47,397 nt of DNA from a virus. Position numbers and translations under genes: made by a program. Under the pieces are notes generated by a model. That model searched no databases and had not been told where the DNA came from. It worked only from the letters and a program-made list of their open reading frames with translations. This document shows, one piece after another, positions 26,384-34,019 of this stretch; position 1 is the first letter of the stretch, and each line of letters opens with the position of its first letter. Where the stretch lies: IMG/VR virus record IMGVR_UViG_3300009034_000065, positions 1 through 47,397 of that record; one strand, given 5' to 3'.

Positions 26384-29053
26384 TTATCTCCCCAAGTTCA
26401 TATAAAATTCCATCTCATCGATAACGTTACTAGCTATTTTTTCCATACTCCTATTAACAGTTAAGACTATCTCTGCATTATTAGTGAACCTTTTTGTTTT
26501 CTCTAACTGCTTTATTATTTTTTCGGCACGATTGAAGGCCAATAATATCATAATATCAGAACTTGATTGTACAGGAGCATCTAATGAAAAAATATTGTTC
26601 TCCGCTAGTTTTGCCTGTACATCTTCAGGAAGCTTATCTATGTGATCATATCCATACAGTTTCCACAATAATCGAGTTGAATTTGGATATTTTATTCCAA
26701 ATTTTATTTTATTGTGAGGATTAATAAACATTAAGAATAATTTCATTGACTCATAATCTATTTCACCACCTTGTACCATCGCAAGAAGTTCCTCAAGCCA
26801 ATAGACCAAATCCCATCGCAATGAATCCCCAGTAATCCTCTTTCTATAAGAACTTTTCTTGAATTTCTTCGCATAATCAGTCTCAACCTCTTGATCTGAA
26901 GGCATTTGCGCAGACGATAATGCATCAGATGCCCCTCTAACACTCACTTTTTCTCTTATATTTTGAAGATCTTTGTCACTAAATGATACCGAATATCCCT
27001 TAGATATAGTTTCGCTTATCATTTTATTTTTCAAAGTAGAAAATGCGATATCTGGATACGTATTCAAATATGAAATTAAATATCTTTCAAGATTTATTCT
27101 TTGCAACAAGATCTCTTTATATTTTTCTGGTGACGGTAATCTATATATCGTTTCTATATCTTGTTTTGCGATAGTCAACAAATAATTGATATAATTTATA
27201 TCTAGACCTCTGCTATTTGCTATAAATTCTGCAGAACTGCCTCTCTTAAAATCTTCTCTAACAGAATCAACCAAATTTTCTTTTTCATTAGTAAGATTTA
27301 TAAAATTCCCAACAACAGTATTTTCTAACTCCTTCTTATCTTTTAATTCTCCAGAGCCCTCATCTTTTTTTCTTCCTCTTTTTTTTCCACCACCATATTG
27401 AGTAATTAAACGGCTGAAATTAATATCTTGTATTTTGTTGGGATCTAATGACATCGCTACGTATCCTGTTTTGCCAGCTTCGCTAATTCTAAAGCGAATC
27501 ATATCTTTCAATGTGGTAAAATCGCCAACATCTAACATAGAATTCAATTGTTTTTCGTATGTTCCAATTAAATTACTTAATACATTTGCTTTAAAATATT
27601 GATTGTGAGATCCTTGAGCGGCTAAACGTGTCATGATGTCTATGACAATATCAGCTATTTTTTTTACGCCACTGAATTTTTGTCGCATAAAATCTGCGAT
27701 TTGTTTTCTTTGTTCCTCTACCTGTTCTATGCTCATCTCTCTAACTTGTTCAGATGTCGGCTCACCCTCTATCTCATATGCTCTGCCACCTTCATCATCT
27801 CTAATCTCTAATGGTCTTATTCTGATACTATCATAATATTCTCCGACCAAGATCTTCTGTGCACATTTTTTAATCCAATCCTTGATAATATCAAAATTAT
27901 CGTGCATCATATGACCAATAAAATCAGACAAACCATTATTTGGATTTTTTATAAGAGCGCCCAAAACGGCATTATATACAGATTGTTTTTTCAAAGAATT
28001 TAAATCAAGACTTTCTATACCAGTTTTTTCTTGAATAATTTTTTCTAAATCCAATCCAGTACGTTTATGGAATATGGCACTATATTCTTTAAAAACTTTT
28101 GGATATGATAATATAAATTCTACTCTACCATCACGCTTATATTCTAATTCACGTCTTCTATGGCCTTTTGACATATATTCAACAACTGCGATTGATGGAG
28201 AAAACGAAATCTGCATTGCTTTGCTAATAGCGTCTTCTACATTGGCAGATTGATCTCTTGCCGCTCTTCCCTCTCCAACTAACAATTTTACTAATTCTTG
28301 TTCTATGTTGGGATCTTTTTCTAAAATTCTCATAGATAATTGTGATATATCTGTATATATATCACCAACTTTATACCTACTAGGTCTTCTTCCCCGCCAA
28401 CGCCTTAAAGACATTGGCAAATCTTTGTTCTGAGCAAGGAATTGTTTGAACTCACTATCAAATGGAGAACTGATTAATTTCCCATGCCAGACATCTTCAT
28501 CAATTTCTATATCTTCTTGAGTTTCAGAAGACATCTTCATATTATGAATAAATAGATGTACTATTCGATCATTTATATTTTCATTATAAGTATGTGTATA
28601 TCTAGATATATTATCATCTAAATATGCCATAAAAGCATTTTCATTATTTACGATTTCAACCGGAGGGGGTAAAAATGCAGAATGTTCTTTAACTCCAACC
28701 ACATTACCATCTTCAAATATTAAATTATTTTTAATATATTCGTCAAATATTTTGCTTTCTATAATGTCTTTAGATACCTCTGGCACCCGAGCTTGTTCTT
28801 CTGGTTCTTGCATTTGGTCGATTCTATCATTTATAATATGATATCCTTCTTCCGGAGAAACGCTGCCACTTTGAATTCTTTCAGACATCTGTTGAATAAA
28901 AGCATTTAATACAGCTATTTGTCCAACACCAATACCTCTCGCTCTCTGCATTAATGCCATATTTTGTTCTGGCGTTAAACCATAAACTTGAGCTATTTTT
29001 ATTAATCCAATATTATATTTTTGAACATTAAAAGCCTGACATTGCATAGACAC
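26384..29053 (-). CDS. Large helical protein of unknown function, 889 aa
   Basis: A mostly alpha-helical, strongly charged protein of 889 residues. No catalytic motif or known fold stands out. Features are an N-terminal helix 'NIGLIKIAQVYGLTPEQNM', a basic loop 'RRWRGRRPSRYKVGD' near residue 220, a Lys/Gly-rich loop 'YGGGKKRGRKKDEG' near 560, and 'SSAEFIANSRGLDINYINYL', which resembles a helix-turn-helix, near 620. The best start is GTG at 29053, 7 bases after GGAGA; an in-frame ATG lies 6 bases later. Its size and place before connector genes would fit a portal-proximal or internal virion protein, but I cannot identify it. Confidence 0.5.
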   Translation of the reverse strand: MSMQCQAFNVQKYNIGLIKIAQVYGLTPEQNMALMQRARGIGVGQIAVLNAFIQQMSERIQSGSVSPEEGYHIINDRIDQMQEPEEQARVPEVSKDIIESKIFDEYIKNNLIFEDGNVVGVKEHSAFLPPPVEIVNNENAFMAYLDDNISRYTHTYNENINDRIVHLFIHNMKMSSETQEDIEIDEDVWHGKLISSPFDSEFKQFLAQNKDLPMSLRRWRGRRPSRYKVGDIYTDISQLSMRILEKDPNIEQELVKLLVGEGRAARDQSANVEDAISKAMQISFSPSIAVVEYMSKGHRRRELEYKRDGRVEFILSYPKVFKEYSAIFHKRTGLDLEKIIQEKTGIESLDLNSLKKQSVYNAVLGALIKNPNNGLSDFIGHMMHDNFDIIKDWIKKCAQKILVGEYYDSIRIRPLEIRDDEGGRAYEIEGEPTSEQVREMSIEQVEEQRKQIADFMRQKFSGVKKIADIVIDIMTRLAAQGSHNQYFKANVLSNLIGTYEKQLNSMLDVGDFTTLKDMIRFRISEAGKTGYVAMSLDPNKIQDINFSRLITQYGGGKKRGRKKDEGSGELKDKKELENTVVGNFINLTNEKENLVDSVREDFKRGSSAEFIANSRGLDINYINYLLTIAKQDIETIYRLPSPEKYKEILLQRINLERYLISYLNTYPDIAFSTLKNKMISETISKGYSVSFSDKDLQNIREKVSVRGASDALSSAQMPSDQEVETDYAKKFKKSSYRKRITGDSLRWDLVYWLEELLAMVQGGEIDYESMKLFLMFINPHNKIKFGIKYPNSTRLLWKLYGYDHIDKLPEDVQAKLAENNIFSLDAPVQSSSDIMILLAFNRAEKIIKQLEKTKRFTNNAEIVLTVNRSMEKIASNVIDEMEFYMNLGR

Positions 29054-29116
29054 AATAATATCTCCATTATACCGATCTTTTGTATAATTACATAAAAATA
29101 GCTAAAATCCTTTTTG

Positions 29117-29506
29117 TCATATCTTTACCAAAAGTATATTTTCGCTATCTAATTTTTCTACACGCATATTGCCGAAGATGTGTTTTGTGTGTCCCTTTTT
29201 ATATTTTTTAAATAAGCTGCATATATGATCCCAGTCTATTTTCCTTATTGGTATGCTTTTACCAGACATGATTTTACAACGATAATATATTAAATTAATA
29301 TTAAATTCTTTCTCAACTGCATCAACCAACATATCTATTTCATTCCTCATAACTAGATCTTCCCACCCACCATTATGATATGAATATATTAAATTCTTTC
29401 TTTGTTTAGTTGTTAAACTACTTAAAATTATCTCTCTTTGATTGATGGTTAATAATTTTGCATAAGACCAATATTCTTCAAAATCTTTAAACACAGTCTC
29501 ATTCAT
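29117..29506 (-). CDS. Protein of unknown function, 129 aa
   Basis: A 129-residue, mixed helical and basic protein. It begins 'MNETVFKDFEEYWSYAKLL' and contains 'LTTKQRKNLIYSYHNGGWED' in the middle. No motif is recognised. The ATG at 29506 has a weak TGGAT upstream, so it may be coupled to upstream translation. It lies in a group of short genes (29.1-30.2 kb) that precedes the 889-aa gene and probably shares its transcript. Confidence 0.45.
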   Translation of the reverse strand: MNETVFKDFEEYWSYAKLLTINQREIILSSLTTKQRKNLIYSYHNGGWEDLVMRNEIDMLVDAVEKEFNINLIYYRCKIMSGKSIPIRKIDWDHICSLFKKYKKGHTKHIFGNMRVEKLDSENILLVKI

Positions 29507-29568
29507 TTTTACAATCCAAAATAAATTAAACTCCAGTTTAATTTCTGTTCTTAAATAAAAAATCCTAC

Positions 29569-29871
29569 CTATCCTATTATATTAATTTCTACATCAGACG
29601 GTGTAACATATACAGCACAATTCTTTACTTTGAAGTTATTAAGAAGCTCGTTGATTTCTTTATAAATTTTTTCTAATCTTATATCAAATTCTTCATCATA
29701 CACAGTATCTTTATCCCCGACTTTTACATGCAATAGTTTTCTTTCCAATCCTTCAAATAAACTATATGTTTGTGTTTTTTCATCGTATTCCATAACTGCT
29801 TTTTCACCTTCTTTTTTTGTGGTTATTCTTTTAACCTTTCTTTTTTTTCTTTTTTTGGGTTTATCATCCAT
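29569..29871 (-). CDS. Protein of unknown function with Lys/Arg N-terminus, 100 aa
   Basis: A 100-residue protein whose first ~18 residues are extremely basic ('DDKPKKRKKRKVKRITTKK'), suggesting binding to nucleic acid or an acidic partner. The rest is a helix around residues 65-82 and a short beta end. The ATG directly follows the stop of the upstream gene, and its AAGGGATAATTAA ribosome-binding site lies inside that gene. No family recognised. Confidence 0.45.
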   Translation of the reverse strand: MDDKPKKRKKRKVKRITTKKEGEKAVMEYDEKTQTYSLFEGLERKLLHVKVGDKDTVYDEEFDIRLEKIYKEINELLNNFKVKNCAVYVTPSDVEINIIG

Positions 29872-30246
29872 TTAATTATCCCTTGTTTTTATAATTGGTT
29901 CATGATGAACCATGGATTTACCTTGATGTACAACTCTAATTTCTCCATTACTGAGAATAAAAGTATTTTTTTTATCCAACTTGCCTGTTAAAAAGTCATA
30001 AACCATCTTTTTTTGTATGCCATGCCCTACTCCACTTAAAATTAATTCTTTCATCTTATCTGGCATATCCTTGATTAAAGGTTCTTCCCCTTTCGCAACT
30101 ATTCCCCTCAATTCAGGAGAAGGAATAAAATAAAATACAATAGTACTATCAAAATTAAGAAGAATTTTTTTTAATCGAGCCTTATTATTTTTTAGTTTTT
30201 CAGCAAATTTTTTATCAAATATTCCATCTATTGGCGGTAAATCCAT
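29872..30246 (-). CDS. Protein of unknown function, 124 aa
   Basis: The ATG at 30246 is preferred because AAGGAGATATATC lies just upstream; an ATG at 30264 would place that site inside the coding region. The 124-residue protein begins 'MDLPPIDGIF', has a basic helix near the start and a His-containing end ('VVHQGKSMVHHEP'). It is probably the first gene of the transcript that runs through the two small genes to the 889-aa gene, since a TTCCGAT-like motif lies ~39 bases upstream. Function unknown. Confidence 0.5.
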   Translation of the reverse strand: MDLPPIDGIFDKKFAEKLKNNKARLKKILLNFDSTIVFYFIPSPELRGIVAKGEEPLIKDMPDKMKELILSGVGHGIQKKMVYDFLTGKLDKKNTFILSNGEIRVVHQGKSMVHHEPIIKTRDN

Positions 30247-30283
30247 GATATATCTCCTTTTCATTTAATACACTTACTATTAT

Positions 30284-30290
30284 CGGATTT
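30284..30290 (-). promoter_or_regulatory. ATCCGAT motif, candidate phage promoter
   Basis: ATCCGAT followed by AATAGTAAG on the minus strand, ~38 bases before the ATG at 30246 and within the 94-base gap after the KTSC-like gene. It differs from the main motif by one base. Promoter role inferred. Confidence 0.35.
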
Positions 30291-30340
30291 CTCAGAAATG
30301 CTTTAAAATACACCAGATTAGCTTGTTCTTATTATACGCC

Positions 30341-30580
30341 TCAAACTACATTTCTTTCATTTCGAGCGATTCTGGCTAAATCCCGAAGGATCTGGGCTAC
30401 TTTAGAGAAGTTTCCCCTAAACAACAATGCTCTAATCTTTTCATATAAAAAAGGAGATACATTATGATATTCATAAACTTTATCACTACTAACAAAATTA
30501 ACACTTAATTCATTAAAATCTTGGTTATATCCAACAATCCTAATTTTAGGCAATTTAGTTGAAATTCTATACCAATTCAT
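30341..30580 (-). CDS. KTSC-like domain protein with N-terminal NWY tag
   Basis: A 79-residue protein. Residues ~12-60 ('IRIVGYNQDFNELSVNFVSS' then 'YEYHNVSPFLYEKI') match the pattern of the KTSC domain family: a strand, a Y-D/N-x-x-x-x-x-L-x-V-x-F strand, 'vYeY', and a helix. Function of that family is not established. The N-terminus 'MNWYRIS' shares the NWY tag of several neighbours. It starts ~13 bases after the T-run of the terminator that closes the candidate RNA. No good ribosome-binding site is visible. Confidence 0.6.
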   Translation of the reverse strand: MNWYRISTKLPKIRIVGYNQDFNELSVNFVSSDKVYEYHNVSPFLYEKIRALLFRGNFSKVAQILRDLARIARNERNVV

Positions 30581-30592
30581 ACAGCACCATGT

Positions 30593-30646
30593 ATAAAAAA
30601 ATAAAGCCCTATTATATAAATATATTATATAAGTAGAGCTTTATTT
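30593..30646 (-). terminator. Strong intrinsic terminator 3' of the candidate RNA
   Basis: On the minus strand AAATAAAGC (30646-30638) pairs with GCTTTATTT (30607-30599), with a long AT inner stem formed by two TTATATAA copies, then a run of T (30600-30594). It lies between the gene-free hairpin region and the KTSC-like gene. Confidence 0.75.
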
Positions 30647-31165
30647 CCTTTATTTCCCACTTCTATTACAACATATCAAGCTTTTTATTCTTAATGAGAA
30701 GTAGTTTATTTTGTTATAATAACGAACGTAGTTCGTTATTTGCGAGTGAAACGAGCATTTTCTTGACTCAATAAGCGCAGAAAAATCTAAAGTTCATATG
30801 AACGATTTCTGTTTATCAAAAAAATATATTGAAAAATTATTTAATTGATCTGGTAGATGCCTAGTTTCCTATCACTGGCTAATTGCCTCAAACTTATGCA
30901 ATTACTTATTAATTATAAGCGGGATATTCCACCTTTACAGATCTTGTTTGCCTCAGTCCTCAAACTTTGACTCTCGCAATATAGTCTTCCCGGCTCGACA
31001 TGACTGGCCCTTCTCTCTTTATGAGCATCAGGCAATCTTATTCTAGTAAAATACTAAATAAGCCCCTGTAAAACAGGAATCAAACCAATTAAAAAATTAT
31101 TATTCAATTTTCAAAACCTCTGCATTTTACCGCTAATTTTTCAACTTATCAGTTGAATCTGTTGA
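30600..31165 (-). ncRNA. Candidate large structured noncoding RNA, ~550 nt
   Basis: About 680 bases (30581-31263) hold no credible gene, the longest such stretch in a tightly packed window. Between 31160 and 30718 there is hairpin after hairpin on the minus strand: 31157-31151/31146-31140 (7 bp), 31111-31106/31098-31093, 31077-31073/31069-31065, 31062-31052/31048-31037 (11 bp, one bulge), 30904-30898/30886-30880 (7 bp), 30879-30874/30865-30859, 30811-30804/30787-30778, and 30740-30731/30727-30718 (10 bp). Long-range stems close multiloops: 31035-31030 with 30953-30948, and 30943-30939 plus 30933-30929 with 30856-30847. GC content rises well above that of neighbouring genes. A CCGATAT motif lies at its 5' end and a terminator at its 3' end. 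Size, setting and 'ornate' look recall phage RNAs such as ROOL and GOLLD; identity unproven. Strand is inferred from flanks. Confidence 0.6.
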
Positions 31166-31172
31166 TATGTAT

Positions 31173-31179
31173 ATCGGCT
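31173..31179 (-). promoter_or_regulatory. CCGATAT motif at the 5' end of the candidate RNA
   Basis: AGCCGATATACATAT on the minus strand (31179-31165) resembles the CCGATATATAT site before the homing endonuclease at 43430. Placed just before the hairpin series, it could be the promoter of the noncoding RNA. Confidence 0.35.
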
Positions 31180-31263
31180 ATTCTGTGAAAAGTTTTTTTC
31201 CGCTTTTTCACATTAATTTATTCTTCTAAATAGTAGGTCCAAACATCAAAGTCTACACCCTGG

Positions 31264-31626
31264 TTATGCGTGTTGTTGAATCCATGGATGTTTTGCATCA
31301 ACTCCCCTAGCATTTGTTCTTAACTTATAATTATTATCTAAATTAAATGTAAGAGCGTCCATGTCTGTATAACCATTATATAAATTTTCTCGTGATATTC
31401 CTAATTTATCTGCAAAAAAAGCATGTATCGCATAATAAGCTGGCCAAACATATAAAATACCAGTTTTATGATCTATTAATGCTCTTGCTTCTTTTCCAGG
31501 ATTTGTTTCTATTAACACTGATATATCAAGAACAGAAGGGTTAATTAGATATTCAAATCTATCTCCCTTTCTTGTATGCATAAATCCTCTTCTACCAGAA
31601 ATTTTTATGATTTTATACCAATTTAT
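31264..31626 (-). CDS. NWY-tagged protein, probable non-ATG start
   Basis: The first ATG in frame is at 31581 (105 residues), only 3 bases after its nearest AGGA. Fifteen codons further upstream the frame reads ATA-AAT-TGG-TAT-AAA, i.e. (I)NWYK, the same tag that starts neighbours at 30580, 33421 and 33905 with an identical AATTGGTATA core. I therefore place the N-terminus at the ATA codon at 31626 (120 residues). ATA starts are rare and no good ribosome-binding site is present, so this is inference; an ancestral ATG may have mutated. The body has mixed alpha/beta character ('KTGILYVWPAYYAIHAFF') and no recognised family. It lies 11 bases after the VWA gene. Confidence 0.5.
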   Translation of the reverse strand: MNWYKIIKISGRRGFMHTRKGDRFEYLINPSVLDISVLIETNPGKEARALIDHKTGILYVWPAYYAIHAFFADKLGISRENLYNGYTDMDALTFNLDNNYKLRTNARGVDAKHPWIQQHA

Positions 31627-31637
31627 ATTTTTAATAA

Positions 31638-32753
31638 TTATTCATCTAAGCTTATGTATTTATAAATACCACCATTTTCAATGGCAATCTTTTTCATAAC
31701 TGATTCTGCACCAGGAGGGCGATTGCCATATAGATATGTATTAATGTGTATATTTTTGTTCTTATTCAATTGTCTAATAGCTAGTAAAACAGCATTATTA
31801 TCTGTAAAATTGCCATCGGTTAAAAAGAAAATAAGTTTACCAGGAAAGCGACTATGAGCATGAGATAATACAGAAAATGCTCGTTCCAAAGCAGGAATTG
31901 GATCTGTTTGGCTACTTGCAAAACAATTATTTAAAAACTCCGCAGCAGCAATTTTGTTTCTTGGCGTAGCTTTTACTAAACGTCGTGTCGGCAATTCTCT
32001 TGGGATTCCCTTAGAAAAAAGAATTACATGAAAATCTTGTATTTCAGATAAGTGGCCGATAGATATTAACATTTCCATTCGTACCGTATCAAATGTTTCA
32101 ACCATTGAACCAGATCTATCAATTACATAAACAATATGATAAATATTACCGATATTTCTTATTTTTTTATCAAAAAACGCAGGAGGAAAAAGTCGATTTT
32201 TTTCTCCCCACGGAGCTAAAGATCCTATTGAATGATTCCGTGATATACCAATCAACTCTACATGTTTGTCTGTTTCATATTCCCGTATAGAAGTACTTTC
32301 AGCATATTCTCGTATGTGGTTATCTTGTATAAGTCGTCCATATAAGCTATTTTTTATATATTTTTGTGTAGTTTTTTTATCGTTATACGAATATTTTTGT
32401 TGATATATATGCGTATCAAGAGCTACTGCTGGAATAATAACAGATTCACTTTTTGCATTTTTAATTATAGTAATCATTGATATAAATAATAAAATTAGAA
32501 ATAATCCGGCATGGAAAAAAACACTAATAACCCATGGCATAATATACGCCATTCCTCTTGTGATAATATTATTATTTATTTCTATTGTTTCTGCCTGTTG
32601 AAAATCTACCGCAGTTTGATAATGTGTTGGTGGAATTAAACCGTATGGTACTATTATTTTTTTATGGCAATGTGGGCATTCAACCAGATTGCCATATTCA
32701 GCATTCATATTAAGTAATTTGCCACATTTTTCACAACGAAATTCGATATTCAT
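31638..32753 (-). CDS. VWA-domain membrane protein with N-terminal zinc ribbon
   Basis: A 371-residue protein if begun at ATG 32753, which has AGGAGATTTCATT upstream. Order of parts: a zinc ribbon (C7, C10, C26, C29: 'RCEKCGKLL' and 'ECPHCHKK'), a membrane helix at ~72-97, a variable region, then a von Willebrand factor A domain from ~205 with the metal-site motif 'VIDRSGSM' (D212, S214, S216) and later 'LIFFLTDGNF'. The end, 'IAIENGGIYKYIS', matches the close of VWA proteins that are abundant in Planctomycetota, which also pair with such zinc ribbons. In bacteria these are thought to be surface or membrane adhesion/assembly proteins. Its presence in a phage suggests capture from a host. Confidence 0.8.
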   Translation of the reverse strand: MNIEFRCEKCGKLLNMNAEYGNLVECPHCHKKIIVPYGLIPPTHYQTAVDFQQAETIEINNNIITRGMAYIMPWVISVFFHAGLFLILLFISMITIIKNAKSESVIIPAVALDTHIYQQKYSYNDKKTTQKYIKNSLYGRLIQDNHIREYAESTSIREYETDKHVELIGISRNHSIGSLAPWGEKNRLFPPAFFDKKIRNIGNIYHIVYVIDRSGSMVETFDTVRMEMLISIGHLSEIQDFHVILFSKGIPRELPTRRLVKATPRNKIAAAEFLNNCFASSQTDPIPALERAFSVLSHAHSRFPGKLIFFLTDGNFTDNNAVLLAIRQLNKNKNIHINTYLYGNRPPGAESVMKKIAIENGGIYKYISLDE

Positions 32754-32782
32754 AATGAAATCTCCTATTTGTAATATTATAG

Positions 32783-33421
32783 TCAACCTATAGGAGTTAT
32801 TGTTACGTCTCTTCCCATAACTTTTGTGTCTATTTTCCATTCACCTGGATTAAATCCAGACAATATTCCCCATTCAACAGCTTTTTGTAATATGCCACGC
32901 ATTTCCATTATTATTAATTCTTCTACCCTTGGCAAAAGACCTGACTTCATTAAAATGTTGTATAATAAGCCTTGTCGTTGACCTTTATCTTTTCTTAATA
33001 TATTTGGTATAAGGTTTGGGCTCCATCTACGCAATGACCATAGTAATTTTCCAAGAATGGAGCGTCCTGCAGTTTCGCTATATTCTATCAAAACACTATC
33101 GCCAATAACACGAGAGGGGCTTAATAAATCAGAAATACTTTGTACAACATATTCAACATTGCCACCAGTATATACATCTCTGCCAGTTTCTTTTCTAAAA
33201 TATTCTTTCAACGCTTCTGTTTCTAGTGGGGGATTTTGACTTAATATTGCATTAACAGCCATACTCATATTTTGCAATCTATCTGGGTTGCTTGCAGAAA
33301 CATCATAAGACACCAAGAATCTTCTTTGTTTCTCTCTACCCCATTCTTGTGTAGCTGGATCAACCATAACTCTTGATTGTGCTTGAACAACTTTTCCACT
33401 GTTTCTCTTATACCAATTCAT
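32783..33421 (-). CDS. NWY-tagged protein of unknown function, 212 aa
   Basis: The ATG at 33421 (MNWYKRNSG) has TGGAGAATTCTT upstream and is preferred over an ATG at 33469. After the tag comes a region with 'REKQRRFLVSYDVSASN', a helical middle, a hydrophobic-basic stretch 'ILGKLLWSLRRWSPNLIP', and a C-terminal beta part ending 'VMGRDVTITPIG'. No family is recognised. It overlaps the end of the upstream NWY gene by 14 bases and precedes the VWA gene by 29, so the three are probably co-transcribed. Confidence 0.5.
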   Translation of the reverse strand: MNWYKRNSGKVVQAQSRVMVDPATQEWGREKQRRFLVSYDVSASNPDRLQNMSMAVNAILSQNPPLETEALKEYFRKETGRDVYTGGNVEYVVQSISDLLSPSRVIGDSVLIEYSETAGRSILGKLLWSLRRWSPNLIPNILRKDKGQRQGLLYNILMKSGLLPRVEELIIMEMRGILQKAVEWGILSGFNPGEWKIDTKVMGRDVTITPIG

Positions 33422-33905
33422 AAGAATTCTCCATTTTATAAGCATGACCAACGACAGCACGTTTTGCATCTTCCTCGGCTTTATCAGCCCGTTTTTCTAT
33501 TTGTAATCTAGTTTGTTTATCAATATTATCTGGAATATATCTAAGTATTAAATCTTTTATGGCTTTCCCAGCCTCTGATGCTATTTTAAATACAAGTTGA
33601 AAAGTTCCACCACCTACTTCATATACACCTTTTAGCTGTTTGCCAATACCATATATTATATCCATAAAAGCTTTGTTTACATTAATACCGGTATCTGCTA
33701 AAGCCATATTAGAAAGTGGTAGATCAACAAGATAATAAATAGTTGTTTTCAAAATACCCCATAAGCTTTGTGTTAATCCCACAAACATATTCTTAAAACC
33801 ACTTCCTATAGAAATGCCTTCTTTGCGCAAAGATTCTTCTATATCTTCTTGAGATAATACAAAACTGTCAAAAGCATTTAATTGCGTTTGTTTATACCAA
33901 TTCAT
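33408..33905 (-). CDS. NWY-tagged protein with hydrophobic centre, 165 aa
   Basis: It begins 'MNWYKQTQLNAFDSF', the NWY tag. Residues ~35-60 ('FKNMFVGLTQSLWGILKTTI') and ~85-115 are moderately hydrophobic and could associate with membrane, and a Lys/Glu-rich coiled helix follows ('RLQIEKRADKAEEDAKRA'). This mix recalls small internal virion or ejection-type proteins, but that is only a comparison. It is the leftmost-transcribed gene next to the divergent radical SAM gene, across a 114-base gap. Confidence 0.45.
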   Translation of the reverse strand: MNWYKQTQLNAFDSFVLSQEDIEESLRKEGISIGSGFKNMFVGLTQSLWGILKTTIYYLVDLPLSNMALADTGINVNKAFMDIIYGIGKQLKGVYEVGGGTFQLVFKIASEAGKAIKDLILRYIPDNIDKQTRLQIEKRADKAEEDAKRAVVGHAYKMENSYELV

Positions 33906-34019
33906 AATATCTATACATTTGTAAAATTATCTTTTTTCTTCTAATATCCTTTTATTTTATTTCCATACATACATACAATATTTCTTATCATTTGCCTTTA
34001 ATATGACGACAAGAAATGT
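33906..34019. other. Divergent intergenic region between NWY gene and radical SAM gene
   Basis: The 114-base gap separates the minus-strand block from the two plus-strand genes and must hold promoters in both directions. It contains a short CATA repeat (33964-33977) and AT-rich stretches, including TTTAATATG near the plus-strand gene. No copy of the TTCCGAT motif is seen. Confidence 0.3.

Noticed and set aside
31075-31086. tRNA- or tmRNA-like T-arm (GGTTTGATTCC)
   Set aside because: The stem bases do not pair properly and no acceptor, anticodon arm or tag-peptide frame accompanies it.
30720-31260. Group I intron in the gene-free region
   Set aside because: I looked for the paired P7 core on both strands. 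The best GACT/AGTC pair is only ~10 bases apart, with no room for P3/P8, and no split gene flanks the region.
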